Position numbers and translations under genes: made by a program. Below, one piece after another: positions 50,274 to 59,678 of a stretch of DNA of 64,000 nucleotides. The stretch spans positions 1,736,001-1,800,000 of the forward strand of contig CP126125.1 of the NCBI GenBank assembly GCA_030123525.1, written 5' to 3'. Each line of letters begins with the position of its first letter. The first letter of the stretch is position 1. This DNA comes from ELB16-189 sp018266435. GTDB lineage: Bacteria; Bacteroidota; Bacteroidia; Cytophagales; Cyclobacteriaceae. A model generated the notes under the pieces. The model ran no database searches. It was not told the DNA's origin and saw only the letters and a list, made by a program, of their open reading frames with translations.

Positions 50274-51578
50274 CGAGACTTGAAGGAATTTTTTTGTGCC
50301 CTCAGTAACTTTAAAATGATCGCTGATGCGGTGCCCCACCACCCATACAATTTCTCCACCCGAGGTCAACACGCTTACACGGTTTTTTTCTGCTACTGAA
50401 ATTTTTTGATTGATTAAAAAATCACTAACCTTTTTTTTGTGGTTCATGCCCAGCGGGTAAAAATAATCGCCTGTCTTCCACTTACGCCATACAAGCGGAA
50501 ACTGCAGGCGGGCCAAATCGAGCAAAGCGATTGAATTTCCTTTTGGTATTTCTGCCTCTTTTTTTTCAGAGAGGAGCAAGAGGCATCCCTCCAATTCTGC
50601 CTCAGTCTGATTTTTTTTGATTTTTAGTTCACTCCACTCGCCCTGATGTGGAGTGATAACCAATGCACTCCGGTCAATGACCAGTTCGTATTTTTTAGAA
50701 ACAAATTTTTTTCCCGGCTGCTCACTGACTGACCGAATGATTTGGTTACATTGATCAAGATTAAAACCATAGTTTTTAATCAAATTCCACAAGACACCCT
50801 CGGGATGTTGAAAGAGCTTCAATCCTTTTTTTGAAAGATGTACCTGATCATTTTTCTCTGAACAAAATTTTTTCTTCCAATAAACGATTCCTGTTTGCAT
50901 CAGTTCGTTGCTGCCGGTTATCTTTTCTATTGATTCGACAAATGAATTTTCGAGTGAAGGATTAATTTTTTTTAACTGGGGTAAAATTTTATGTCGGATA
51001 AAATTCCGTTGGTAATCATCCGTGGCGTTACTTTTGTCTTCCCTCCACTTGAGTTTATTTTTTTTCACATACTCATCAATTTGTTTTCGAGTTGCAAACA
51101 ACAACGGTCGGATAATTTTTCCGGTATTCGGGGCAATTCCGTCCCAGCCCTCCAGGCCGGAGCCTCGGGCGAAATTGAGTAACACTGTTTCAATGGAATC
51201 ATTTGCGTGGTGGGCCGTGGCCACCACATCAAACTGATGCGTAGCGGTCAGTTGCTGAAACCACGCATAACGCAACTCACGTGCAGCCATTTGAATTGAG
51301 AGTGAGTTTTGTTTAGCAAACAGCCGGGTATTAAACTTCTTGGTATAAAATGGAATGGATTTTTTTTGACAGAGTTTTTTTACAAACGCCTGGTCTTGAT
51401 CAGCGTCTGCTCCGCGCAATTGAAAATGAGCGTGGGCAACAGCAAATCGAAAACCATTCTCAAGAAACAAATGAAACAGCGCCACTGAGTCTTTACCTCC
51501 ACTCACAGCCAATAGAATATGGTCTTCACGCGTGCAAAGTCTTTTCTCGGCAATAAAGCGGATAAAACGCTGATTCAT
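50262..51578 (-). CDS. tilS: tRNA(Ile)-lysidine synthase
   Basis: TilS changes C34 of tRNA-Ile(CAU) to lysidine, so that it reads AUA and not AUG. The 438-residue protein has the ATP PP-loop SGGKDS (26-31), FAVAHAHFQLRG, TAHHANDSIETVLLN, and a C-terminal recognition domain with LVWRKWKTGDYFYPLGM. Its start is the ATG at 51578, one base after the stop of the FMN reductase gene; the longer frame would lie inside that gene. The 3' ends of tilS and the Met-sulfoxide reductase gene overlap by 12 bases. Confidence 0.95.
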   Translation of the reverse strand: MNQRFIRFIAEKRLCTREDHILLAVSGGKDSVALFHLFLENGFRFAVAHAHFQLRGADADQDQAFVKKLCQKKSIPFYTKKFNTRLFAKQNSLSIQMAARELRYAWFQQLTATHQFDVVATAHHANDSIETVLLNFARGSGLEGWDGIAPNTGKIIRPLLFATRKQIDEYVKKNKLKWREDKSNATDDYQRNFIRHKILPQLKKINPSLENSFVESIEKITGSNELMQTGIVYWKKKFCSEKNDQVHLSKKGLKLFQHPEGVLWNLIKNYGFNLDQCNQIIRSVSEQPGKKFVSKKYELVIDRSALVITPHQGEWSELKIKKNQTEAELEGCLLLLSEKKEAEIPKGNSIALLDLARLQFPLVWRKWKTGDYFYPLGMNHKKKVSDFLINQKISVAEKNRVSVLTSGGEIVWVVGHRISDHFKVTEGTKKFLQVSLVR

Positions 51579-51579
51579 G

Positions 51580-52137
51580 TCAACCCATTCTTTTTCTGGC
51601 CTCGATGCACCAAAGCAATTCGTTGATGAAGTGACTGGCCCGCTTATCGGTTCGTTCTTTATCCAGTGCCTGACCGGTGGCATCGAAGAGTTCATCTACT
51701 TTGGGAACCGGAAACATAGCCGGCACTGTCCATGCGCGTATTTTCCAAAGTGTAAACTGTAACGAAGTGATTACCTGCGTGCCGCCAAACACCCCGTCAG
51801 AAACAGTTGATAAGGCTACCGGTTTACGGTGCCACTCGTCATACAGTAGATCAATAATATTTTTGATACTGGCCGGATACCCTCCGTTGTATTCAGGAGT
51901 AACGATGATCACACCATCGGCAGCCTTGACCTTGCCGGCAAACTCAAGCATTTTTTCTGAAGGATTTTTTTGAAATTTTAATCGTTCATTGAAAATCGGA
52001 AACTGGTATTCGTTAAGGTCGGCAATCTCAGCACTGGCTAGCTTATTTTCTTCTACGTATCTTTTGAAATAGAGCGCAGTACGATGGCTCAGTCGGCCTG
52101 AGCGAACACTCGATGAGATGATGACAAGGTGTGGCAT
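51580..52137 (-). CDS. NADPH-dependent FMN reductase family protein
   Basis: A 185-residue flavodoxin-fold oxidoreductase. It begins MPHLVIISSSVRSGRLSHR with the phosphate-binding loop, has ADGVIIVTPEYNGGYPASIKN with the conserved PEYN motif, and the KPVALSTVSDGVFGGTQVI segment. It would reduce FMN, quinones or azo-type compounds with NAD(P)H. It is the first gene of a minus-strand pair; its TGA is separated from the tilS ATG by one base. The aminopeptidase P gene is divergent upstream. Confidence 0.9.
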   Translation of the reverse strand: MPHLVIISSSVRSGRLSHRTALYFKRYVEENKLASAEIADLNEYQFPIFNERLKFQKNPSEKMLEFAGKVKAADGVIIVTPEYNGGYPASIKNIIDLLYDEWHRKPVALSTVSDGVFGGTQVITSLQFTLWKIRAWTVPAMFPVPKVDELFDATGQALDKERTDKRASHFINELLWCIEARKRMG

Positions 52138-52203
52138 ACAGTATAAAGTTGTGTCTTAAAATTAATGGTTTTTTATATCTTACGGGTTAAAGCCCAAAAT
52201 TAC

Positions 52204-53664
52204 ATGAAGCCACTGATCACACCACTATTAGTTTTAGTTTCAATTTTATGCTGGGCGCAAGAAAGTGACTTGCCCAACGATTTTTTATCAAAAACATTTT
52301 ACCGCGAGCGAAGAGAAAAACTGCGCGAAAAGCTTCCGGCTCATTCGGTGGCTGTTTTTTTTGCCAACCCGGTGCGCAACCGGTCAAATGATGTAGACTT
52401 TGTTTACCATCAGGATCCGGATTTTTATTACCTCACCGGTTACAAAGAACCCGATGCGCTGCTGCTCGTCTTTAAAGATCAGCAAATTTCTGCCAACGGA
52501 ACGACCTACAATGAAGTCATTTTTGTGCAGCCGAGAAACGAACTACGTGAAATGTGGACCGGGCGCAGGCTCGGTGAAAAAGGGGTAAAAGAAAACCTGG
52601 GGTTCAGTCAGGCATTTAATAATTCAGTTTTTAAAAAATACAATATCGATTTTTCAAAATTTGCGTCCATTCTCTTTTTTGATTTTAAAAACGATGTGCG
52701 CGACAACCCGCGCGATTCGTCTGACTTGTTTAACCTCATCGCACAATTTAAAACTAAAGTCAACTACCCCGATGCCGGCCATCCCACGCTTACAGTAGAA
52801 CCTAAGAAAAACAACCTTGACATAAGCGGTCTGGAACCAATCATGGACAATCTACGCGGCATCAAAACAAACGAAGAAATTGAATTGGTTAGAAAAGCTG
52901 TTCGTATTTCTTGTGCCGGGCAAGTGGAAGTGATGAAAGCCATTAAACCCGGCATGAGCGAGCGCGAGATTCAGGGCATTCATGAATTTGTCTTTAAAAA
53001 ATACCAGGCCGAAGATGTGGGTTACCCCTCCATTGTTGGGGCTGGCCACAATGGCTGCATTTTGCACTACGAAGAAAACTACAAGCCCAGTATTTCAAAC
53101 AAAGAATTGATTTTGATGGATTTAGGAGCCGAGTACCGTGGCTATACGGCTGACATTACGCGCACCATTCCGGTCAATGGAAAATTTTCGCCTGAACAAA
53201 AACAGATTTATGAATTGGTGCTGAAAGCACAAGAAGAGGCTATGAAAATATGTAAGCCTGGCACTTCCTTCCAGGAAGTGTACCTGGCCACTCGCACGGT
53301 GATTAACAAGGGTCTGAAAGAGTTGGGTATTCTGCAGAATGAAACCGACAGGCACATGTACTACCCGCACGGCTGCACCCACCACATCGGGCTGGATGTG
53401 CACGACCGGGGGCCGTATGAAAAACTGCAGGAAGGAATGATGATCACGATTGAGCCAGGCATTTATATTCCCGAAAACTCACCTTGTGACAAAAAATGGT
53501 GGGGTATAGCTGTGCGCATTGAAGACGATTACCTCATTACCCAAGATGGCTACGAACACTTGTCAGCCGCGGCACCACGCACCGTTAAAGACGTAGAGGC
53601 CATGATGAAGCAGCCTAGCGCGCTGGATGATTTTGTACTACCAGAGTTGGATAAGAAGAATTGA
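52204..53664 (+). CDS. Xaa-Pro aminopeptidase (M24B), secreted
   Basis: Aminopeptidase P removes N-terminal residues before proline. The 486-residue chain has a signal peptide (1-19, ending CWAQ), a creatinase-like N-terminal domain (25-200), and a pita-bread metallopeptidase domain (215-480). Metal ligands are seen in LMDLGAEYRGYTADITRT (two Asp), CTHHIGLDVHD (His), ITIEPGIYI (Glu) and VRIEDDYLI (Glu). The open frame starts at 52165; ATG 52204 is chosen because it begins the signal peptide. Confidence 0.9.
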   Translation: MKPLITPLLVLVSILCWAQESDLPNDFLSKTFYRERREKLREKLPAHSVAVFFANPVRNRSNDVDFVYHQDPDFYYLTGYKEPDALLLVFKDQQISANGTTYNEVIFVQPRNELREMWTGRRLGEKGVKENLGFSQAFNNSVFKKYNIDFSKFASILFFDFKNDVRDNPRDSSDLFNLIAQFKTKVNYPDAGHPTLTVEPKKNNLDISGLEPIMDNLRGIKTNEEIELVRKAVRISCAGQVEVMKAIKPGMSEREIQGIHEFVFKKYQAEDVGYPSIVGAGHNGCILHYEENYKPSISNKELILMDLGAEYRGYTADITRTIPVNGKFSPEQKQIYELVLKAQEEAMKICKPGTSFQEVYLATRTVINKGLKELGILQNETDRHMYYPHGCTHHIGLDVHDRGPYEKLQEGMMITIEPGIYIPENSPCDKKWWGIAVRIEDDYLITQDGYEHLSAAAPRTVKDVEAMMKQPSALDDFVLPELDKKN

Positions 53665-53728
53665 CGACTGAAAAATTGTTTATATTCTTTTCCTTTTTCT
53701 AACTTAGAGAATACAATTCTTTCCTAGT

Positions 53729-54505
53729 ATGCTACAAATTATCCGAAGTTTTGGGTTGATCATCAACTACAAGACTTTTATCATTACTTTTTTATCGATT
53801 GTTTCAAGCGGAGTATGTTTTCATTTTGGGTGGCTCGCCCGCTTTCCGGATATGCTGGTAGGGGTCGCGATTGTATTTCCTGTGGTGTTCAGCATTGGAT
53901 CTGCCTACACCCGCAGGGAAACAGCGCTGCAACGATTCTCTGATTTTAAAGGACATGCCATTGCCGTATATTATGCTTCGCGCGACTGGGCATCTAACAA
54001 AGAAAATGACCTGGCTTTACAAACCCGCCAGTTAGTGCGCGAAATGCTAATCACACTAGAAGCCATGTTAAAGTCAAAATCCAAGGCTGAGTGGGATGGT
54101 CATGAAAAAATTATTTACGAGCAATTTTCAAAAATCTCGATACTCACCATGCAGTTTCGCAATTTTGGTGTGCAAAGCGGAGAGATTTCGCGCGTGAGCC
54201 AATACATCAGCAAAATGATTATTGCATTGGATAACATGCGCATCATTCACCGCTACCGCACTCCGGTTACTTTGCGCGCTTACAGCAAGGTTTTCATTTA
54301 CACATTTCCCATTATTTACGGTCCTTACTTTGCCAGTACCTTCCGCGATTTCTCGGCTCAACTGGAGTATGTGATGCCGGTACTCTATAGTTTTATTTTG
54401 GTCAGCCTGGATAATATTCAAGATCACTTGGAAAATCCGTTTGACGATGTGGGCGAAGACGATATTGTGATTGATGTAGAAGAAACTATCCAGTTTCTCT
54501 CCTGA
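53729..54505 (+). CDS. Bestrophin-like membrane protein
   Basis: A 258-residue protein with four membrane segments (about 10-33, 40-58, 188-207, 215-235) and a helical cytoplasmic section between. Near the C-terminus, LDNIQDHLENPFDDVGEDD resembles the bestrophin signature N-P-F with following acids (NPFGEDDDDFE in animals), and TRRETALQRFSDFKGHAIA is a typical helical piece. Bestrophins are pentameric, calcium- or ligand-regulated anion channels. The assignment is moderate; channel activity is not proven for bacterial members of this branch. The stop TGA at 54503-54505 adjoins the GNAT gene stop as TGATCA. Confidence 0.6.
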   Translation: MLQIIRSFGLIINYKTFIITFLSIVSSGVCFHFGWLARFPDMLVGVAIVFPVVFSIGSAYTRRETALQRFSDFKGHAIAVYYASRDWASNKENDLALQTRQLVREMLITLEAMLKSKSKAEWDGHEKIIYEQFSKISILTMQFRNFGVQSGEISRVSQYISKMIIALDNMRIIHRYRTPVTLRAYSKVFIYTFPIIYGPYFASTFRDFSAQLEYVMPVLYSFILVSLDNIQDHLENPFDDVGEDDIVIDVEETIQFLS

Positions 54506-55021
54506 TCAAAGCACCATTTCCAGCAAAGCTACTTTTAGGTTTCGGTTCTGAACGGCCAACTCAGTTTGGCAGCCGGTGGTATAAAACTCAATGAATCTGA
54601 ATCCGAATTTTTTATAGTACTCAATTATTTTTGGATTGTCGCCCCACGTGTCCATACGAATCGATTTTTTTCCTATCGACAAGGCATAGTCAATCACCCA
54701 CGTTACAATTTTTTTGAAATGGTTTTGACCGTGATGTGCGGGATTTACCACTACGCGGTGAATGTAGAGGGCACGACCATCTTCTTTTTCCTGCCAAATA
54801 AACGGGTCTGAATTCAGCACACTGAAAATACAAACTATCTCCCGGTTGATTACAATTTTATATTGCCTCTTTGAATCAATGTCTTGTTGAAGTATGTCTT
54901 TATCAAACCCGTTCCACGGGATATAGTTATTCCTTTTTTGATACGCAATGGCTTCTTCAAATAGCCAATAGACTACCGGGAGATCAGCCGGGTTGGTATT
55001 GATGATTTGGTAATCGCTCAT
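54506..55021 (-). CDS. GNAT family N-acetyltransferase
   Basis: A 171-residue acetyltransferase of the GCN5-related superfamily. The acetyl-CoA site appears as ALYIHRVVVNPAHHGQNHFKKI, with a variant of the R/Q-x-x-G-x-G/A loop, and the C-terminal half has YYKKFGFRFIEFYTTGCQTELAV. The substrate is unknown. The start overlaps the stop of the large OmpA-domain gene by four bases, so the two probably share a transcript. Confidence 0.85.
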   Translation of the reverse strand: MSDYQIINTNPADLPVVYWLFEEAIAYQKRNNYIPWNGFDKDILQQDIDSKRQYKIVINREIVCIFSVLNSDPFIWQEKEDGRALYIHRVVVNPAHHGQNHFKKIVTWVIDYALSIGKKSIRMDTWGDNPKIIEYYKKFGFRFIEFYTTGCQTELAVQNRNLKVALLEMVL

Positions 55022-56985
55022 CTGAATCTGGCCAGCTCAAACTCCACCCGTCTGTTCAGTTGTCTGTCTTCTTCGGTTTTTTCTTCTACCAAAGGTTTTG
55101 CGCTTCCATACCCAACGGCTTCAATCCGTACATCTTCCAGTTTAAATTCTTTGATCAGGTAATTTTTTATGGCATCGGCACGGTCTTGCGAAAGCTTCAG
55201 GTTCAGTTGTTCGTCTCCCGATGAATCCGTATGGCCGGCAATTTTTAATTTTTCGTTGGGGTGGTCTATCAAAAAATTTCCAAGTTTAGCCAGGTCGCTG
55301 TGCATCTCTTTCAGGATATCGGCTTTCCCGTTTTCAAATTCAAGCGATTTAAAAGCGATTTTGCTTTCAATCGGTTCGGCTGTGATTGTTTTTTTGACGT
55401 GGCCATCCATATAAAAAAGCTGTTCGATGCGGAAAAAATCATCGCCCTGAATGATGAGTAAATAGTTTCTTTTGTTGATCAACTGAAAATCGTACGTTCC
55501 GTCTTCACGTAAAAATTTGGGAGCGATTTCCACTCCTTGGTCCAGGTCGATAATAGAAACAATTCCTTTCAATATGGGTTTACCGTTTTGATCTAACACA
55601 ATTCCTGAAAAATTAACCACAGCCTCAGGGTGTGCTTCCATCGGTACTGGAAATGAAAACAGATCCAGGTTTTTGATGTCGTCTTGCGAAGAGCGGGCAT
55701 AATACAAATCATGACTTTTAGAGTCGATGGTGAAGTAGTATTCACTTCCAGCCCCATTCACCAGCGGCCCGATGTTTTGCGGCTCGCCCCAGCCGTTTTT
55801 CTGTTGGTAGGATTTGTAGATATCAAAATCGCCAAAGTTGAGCGGGTGTCCGTCTGAACTGAAATACAGTACATTGAAGGTATGATGAAAGAACGGGCTC
55901 ACTTCGCTTTTCACGGTGTTGACGATGGGGCCCAGGTTTTTTGCCGGGCTCCAGTTTCCTTTTTTGTCTTTCACAGAAAAATAAATGTCCGACAGCCCAA
56001 ACCCACCTGCCCGGTTGCTGGCAAAAAAAAGGGTATCACCACTATGACTCACAGAGGGGTGCGACTCCCATCCGGTGCTGTTTACATTCGTTCCAAGATT
56101 TTTTACATCACTCCACACGCTGTCATTGTTTAGAGAGGCAACATACAAATCGCAACTGCCCAGTGTGCCCGGAGCATTACACCGCGAGAAATACAAATAT
56201 TTTCCATCGAGACTCAAGCATGCCGAGCCTTCGTTGTATGGGGTATTGATGGTTTTAAACCCTTCGGCCTGTGTCCACTCACCATCTATTTTCGATGAAT
56301 AAAAAATATCTTCGTCATACGCGCGCTGCTTGTGCTTGTTTCGCTTAGAGGTAAAGAGTAGAATATAATCCACATTGCCTATAGCAGGCCCATAATCTTC
56401 TTTGTCGGAATTAATGCGATCGCCCATAGAAGTTAAGACCGAATGGGGAGGGCGGAGGGTATCAATTTCTTTTCGGTAGTTTACCAGTTCATAATAATCT
56501 TGCAGTGGCACGTAGTATTTTTTTTTATCGGTCTCAGCCGAATCGTATTTTTTGTAGAGTTGGCTGATATCAATGCCTTGCCGATGGTGCTTCAGGGCAA
56601 GTTTGTACAACAAAATGGCTTCTCCTTTTTGCCCATACTTTTCCGAAAGCTGAGCCAACCTCCAAATCATGGGTACGTTTTTCGAAAAATTATCAATGCC
56701 GAATTTTCCAACGTACTCCCGAAGAGCGGAATACATTTCAGATGCACGATTAGAAGTTTCCAGTTGCTTGATATGCTTGAGTGCGCTGGCATCGTAATAA
56801 AAACGAACTTTGTTAACGTTGGGGAAATCAAAAAAACCGGATTGACTATAAGAAGTGAGCGAATCGTTCAATTGAATCGTTTCATTCTTTTTAAACTTTT
56901 TTTTCTGTGCAAACAGCCTTCCTGCAAAAACGGAAAGCAAAATCAGCATAAGGAGTGATGTTATCTTGAGTAAAGGCCGGCTCAT
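55018..56985 (-). CDS. TPR, PD40 and OmpA-domain envelope protein
   Basis: A 655-residue secreted protein, signal peptide ending RLFAQ (about 27). The order is a helical TPR-like part (60-150), PD40 beta-propeller repeats (170-440; SACLSLDGKYLYFSR, HPSVSHSGDTLFFASNRAGG), a carboxypeptidase-regulatory-like beta domain (450-530), and a C-terminal OmpA domain (545-655) with LEFENGKADIL, IAGHTDSSGD and NRRVEFELA. It has the architecture of PorE-type type IX secretion accessory proteins, but the exact role is open. It is first in a unit with the GNAT gene. Confidence 0.85.
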   Translation of the reverse strand: MSRPLLKITSLLMLILLSVFAGRLFAQKKKFKKNETIQLNDSLTSYSQSGFFDFPNVNKVRFYYDASALKHIKQLETSNRASEMYSALREYVGKFGIDNFSKNVPMIWRLAQLSEKYGQKGEAILLYKLALKHHRQGIDISQLYKKYDSAETDKKKYYVPLQDYYELVNYRKEIDTLRPPHSVLTSMGDRINSDKEDYGPAIGNVDYILLFTSKRNKHKQRAYDEDIFYSSKIDGEWTQAEGFKTINTPYNEGSACLSLDGKYLYFSRCNAPGTLGSCDLYVASLNNDSVWSDVKNLGTNVNSTGWESHPSVSHSGDTLFFASNRAGGFGLSDIYFSVKDKKGNWSPAKNLGPIVNTVKSEVSPFFHHTFNVLYFSSDGHPLNFGDFDIYKSYQQKNGWGEPQNIGPLVNGAGSEYYFTIDSKSHDLYYARSSQDDIKNLDLFSFPVPMEAHPEAVVNFSGIVLDQNGKPILKGIVSIIDLDQGVEIAPKFLREDGTYDFQLINKRNYLLIIQGDDFFRIEQLFYMDGHVKKTITAEPIESKIAFKSLEFENGKADILKEMHSDLAKLGNFLIDHPNEKLKIAGHTDSSGDEQLNLKLSQDRADAIKNYLIKEFKLEDVRIEAVGYGSAKPLVEEKTEEDRQLNRRVEFELARFR

Positions 56986-57135
56986 CTATGGTAAAATGGC
57001 TAAAAAAAACGGATTACCAATGACATTTTAACCTTAAACTAACGTAAAACCTCTTGGCATGTGTATTGACTGATATAGGTAACGTCTAAAATTTATTGCA
57101 CGCACAGCTATTTTGTGTCAAATTGGCATTGATTT

Positions 57136-59592
57136 ATGTTTAAAGAAACCATATTGGCTCCTGTTGAGCCGCAAGAAACTGAAGAATTGATTCAACTGAT
57201 TAATCCTGAAAAGGATTTGGAGTTGCGACCAGAAGATCTTCCCGAAGAAATTTCAATTCTTCCCATTAAGAATACGGTATTGTTTCCCGGAGTTATTATT
57301 CCGATCACCGTTACCCGGCAAAAATCCATTCGCCTGATTAAGAAAGCCTACCAGGGCAACCGGATTATTGGTGTGGTGGCGCAAAAGAATAAACAAGCTG
57401 AAGAACCTTCTACCGATGATTTGTATCGCTTTGGCACCATTGCACGCATCATCAAAATGCTGGTGCTACCCGATGGAAATACCACGATCATCATTCAGGG
57501 AAAAAATCGTTTCGCCATCAAAGAATATACGGGAGAAGAACCTTTTCTTATGGCCCGAATAGAATTGCAAACTGAGCCGATACTTGATTTGAAAAGCAAA
57601 GAAGTAACAGCCCTGGTGCAGTCATTGAAAGATGCAGCTTCAAAAATTTTACACCTCAATCCCGAAATTCCGCAAGAAGCCCAGGTAGCCCTTGACAACA
57701 TCAGCAGCACGGCATTTTTAGTTCACTTTCTTTCGTCTAACCTGAACGTAGATGTAGCCGAAAAGCAAAAAATTCTTGAGGTCAATAACATTATAGACCG
57801 GGGCACACTGCTGTTGCAATACATGCTGAAAGAAATTCAGATGCTGGAGATCAAGCATGAGATTCAGAAAAAAGTGCATACAGATATCGATCAGCAACAA
57901 CGCGATTATTTTTTACGTCAACAAATAAAAGTACTGCAAGATGAGCTGGGCTACGATGGCCCCGACAAAGAAATTGAAAAACTGCGTAAACGAGGAGCCG
58001 AAAAAAAATGGTCGAAGACAGCAGCAGATCACTTTAATAAAGAGTTAGACAAACTGCAGCGCACCAATCCGCAAGCTCCTGATTTTCCGGTGATGATGAA
58101 CTACGTTGAGTTTATGCTAGACTTGCCATGGGAAGAATACACTCAAGATGATTTTGACCTGAAGAAAGCCAAAAAGATTTTAGATAAAGATCATTTTGGG
58201 TTGGAAAAAGTAAAGACACGCATTTTAGAATACCTCGCGGTCATCAAACTCAAGCAAGATATGAAAGGCCCGATCTTGTGCTTGTATGGTCCGCCCGGGG
58301 TTGGAAAAACTTCGTTGGGCAAATCCATTGCCAAAGCACTGGGTAGAAATTATGTGCGTATGAGTTTGGGCGGCCTGCACGATGAAGCCGAAATTCGCGG
58401 CCACCGCAAAACATATATTGGAGCAATGCCGGGTAAGGTGTTGCAGAACATCAAAAAAGCAAAATCATCCAACCCGGTCTTTGTGTTAGATGAAATTGAT
58501 AAAGTGCGAACCGATTTCAGGGGAGACCCGTCATCGGCCTTGCTCGAGGTGCTTGACCCTGAGCAGAACAATGCGTTTGGCGATAATTACCTGGAAGTAG
58601 AGTACGATTTATCAAAAGTGCTTTTCATAGCTACAGCCAATTCACTTGACACGATTCAACCGGCTTTGCGCGACCGCATGGAGATTATTGAACTGTCGGG
58701 CTACACGGTAGAAGAAAAATTGCAGATTGCCATTAAGCACTTGGTTCCCAAACAAGTAAAAGAACATGGCCTCAAACCGGCCGATGTAACCTTTACCAAA
58801 GATGGGATTTTAAAAATCATTGAAGCTTACACACGCGAATCAGGTGTGCGTAACCTGGAACGGAAGATTGGCTCAGTCGTGCGTCATTTGGCAAAAGCAA
58901 AAGCAATGGAAGAAAAACTTCCGAATACCATTGATGAAAAAGAAGTGATAAAAATTCTCGGAGCAGAAGTATTTGATGAGGAAATATACCAGGGCAACGA
59001 TGTGGCAGGGGTAGTAACCGGTTTGGCCTGGACACAGGTGGGCGGAGATATTTTATTTGTGGAATCAAGCGTGAGCAAAGGCAAAGGCACCATTACCATC
59101 TCCGGACAGTTGGGCGATGTAATGAAAGAATCAGCCACTGCGGCATTGTCGTATTTAAAAGCCAATGCCGACTCGTTAAATATCGATCATCGCGTGTTTC
59201 AAAATTACGACCTGCACATTCACGTGCCGGCCGGTGCGGTGCCAAAAGATGGCCCATCGGCAGGCATCACCATGCTTACCTCATTGGCTTCTACTTTTAC
59301 CCAGCGAAAAGTAAAATCACATTTAGCCATGACCGGTGAAATCACACTGCGCGGAAAAGTGTTGCCGGTAGGCGGCATCAAAGAGAAAATTTTAGCCGCT
59401 AAGCGAAGCGGCATCAAAGAAATCATTCTCAGTACAAAAAATAAACGCGACATCAGTGAGATAGAAAAACCGTATATCAAAGGATTGTCGTTTCATTATG
59501 TAGACTCGGTAGATCAGGTTTTAAAAACTGCTCTGCTCAAAGAAAAAGTGGCGCACCCGATCAGCTTTAGTTTACCTGAAGTAAAAGGATGA
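57136..59592 (+). CDS. lon: ATP-dependent protease Lon
   Basis: Lon degrades damaged and regulatory proteins. The 818-residue chain has the N-terminal substrate domain (about 40-250; LPIKNTVLFPGVIIPI), the AAA+ domain with Walker A GPPGVGKTS and Walker B FVLDEID, and a protease domain with the dyad S708 in KDGPSAGITM and K751 in GGIKEKILAAKR. All are intact and the length is normal. Its own promoter is expected in the 57000-57135 gap. hslU follows 86 bases later, so two ATP-dependent proteolysis genes lie together. Confidence 0.97.
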   Translation: MFKETILAPVEPQETEELIQLINPEKDLELRPEDLPEEISILPIKNTVLFPGVIIPITVTRQKSIRLIKKAYQGNRIIGVVAQKNKQAEEPSTDDLYRFGTIARIIKMLVLPDGNTTIIIQGKNRFAIKEYTGEEPFLMARIELQTEPILDLKSKEVTALVQSLKDAASKILHLNPEIPQEAQVALDNISSTAFLVHFLSSNLNVDVAEKQKILEVNNIIDRGTLLLQYMLKEIQMLEIKHEIQKKVHTDIDQQQRDYFLRQQIKVLQDELGYDGPDKEIEKLRKRGAEKKWSKTAADHFNKELDKLQRTNPQAPDFPVMMNYVEFMLDLPWEEYTQDDFDLKKAKKILDKDHFGLEKVKTRILEYLAVIKLKQDMKGPILCLYGPPGVGKTSLGKSIAKALGRNYVRMSLGGLHDEAEIRGHRKTYIGAMPGKVLQNIKKAKSSNPVFVLDEIDKVRTDFRGDPSSALLEVLDPEQNNAFGDNYLEVEYDLSKVLFIATANSLDTIQPALRDRMEIIELSGYTVEEKLQIAIKHLVPKQVKEHGLKPADVTFTKDGILKIIEAYTRESGVRNLERKIGSVVRHLAKAKAMEEKLPNTIDEKEVIKILGAEVFDEEIYQGNDVAGVVTGLAWTQVGGDILFVESSVSKGKGTITISGQLGDVMKESATAALSYLKANADSLNIDHRVFQNYDLHIHVPAGAVPKDGPSAGITMLTSLASTFTQRKVKSHLAMTGEITLRGKVLPVGGIKEKILAAKRSGIKEIILSTKNKRDISEIEKPYIKGLSFHYVDSVDQVLKTALLKEKVAHPISFSLPEVKG

Positions 59593-59678
59593 CCTCCATC
59601 AATTACCTGAAGTTAAGCGATGGTAAAATTTTGCCTCTTAGTTGTTGATTGATCAAATTGAAATAACAAACCCGTCAC

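Noticed and set aside
50262..51695. Longer tilS frame with 39 extra N-terminal residues
   Set aside because: The extra part lies inside the end of the FMN reductase gene, and the ATG at 51578 directly after that gene's stop gives the normal TilS N-terminus.
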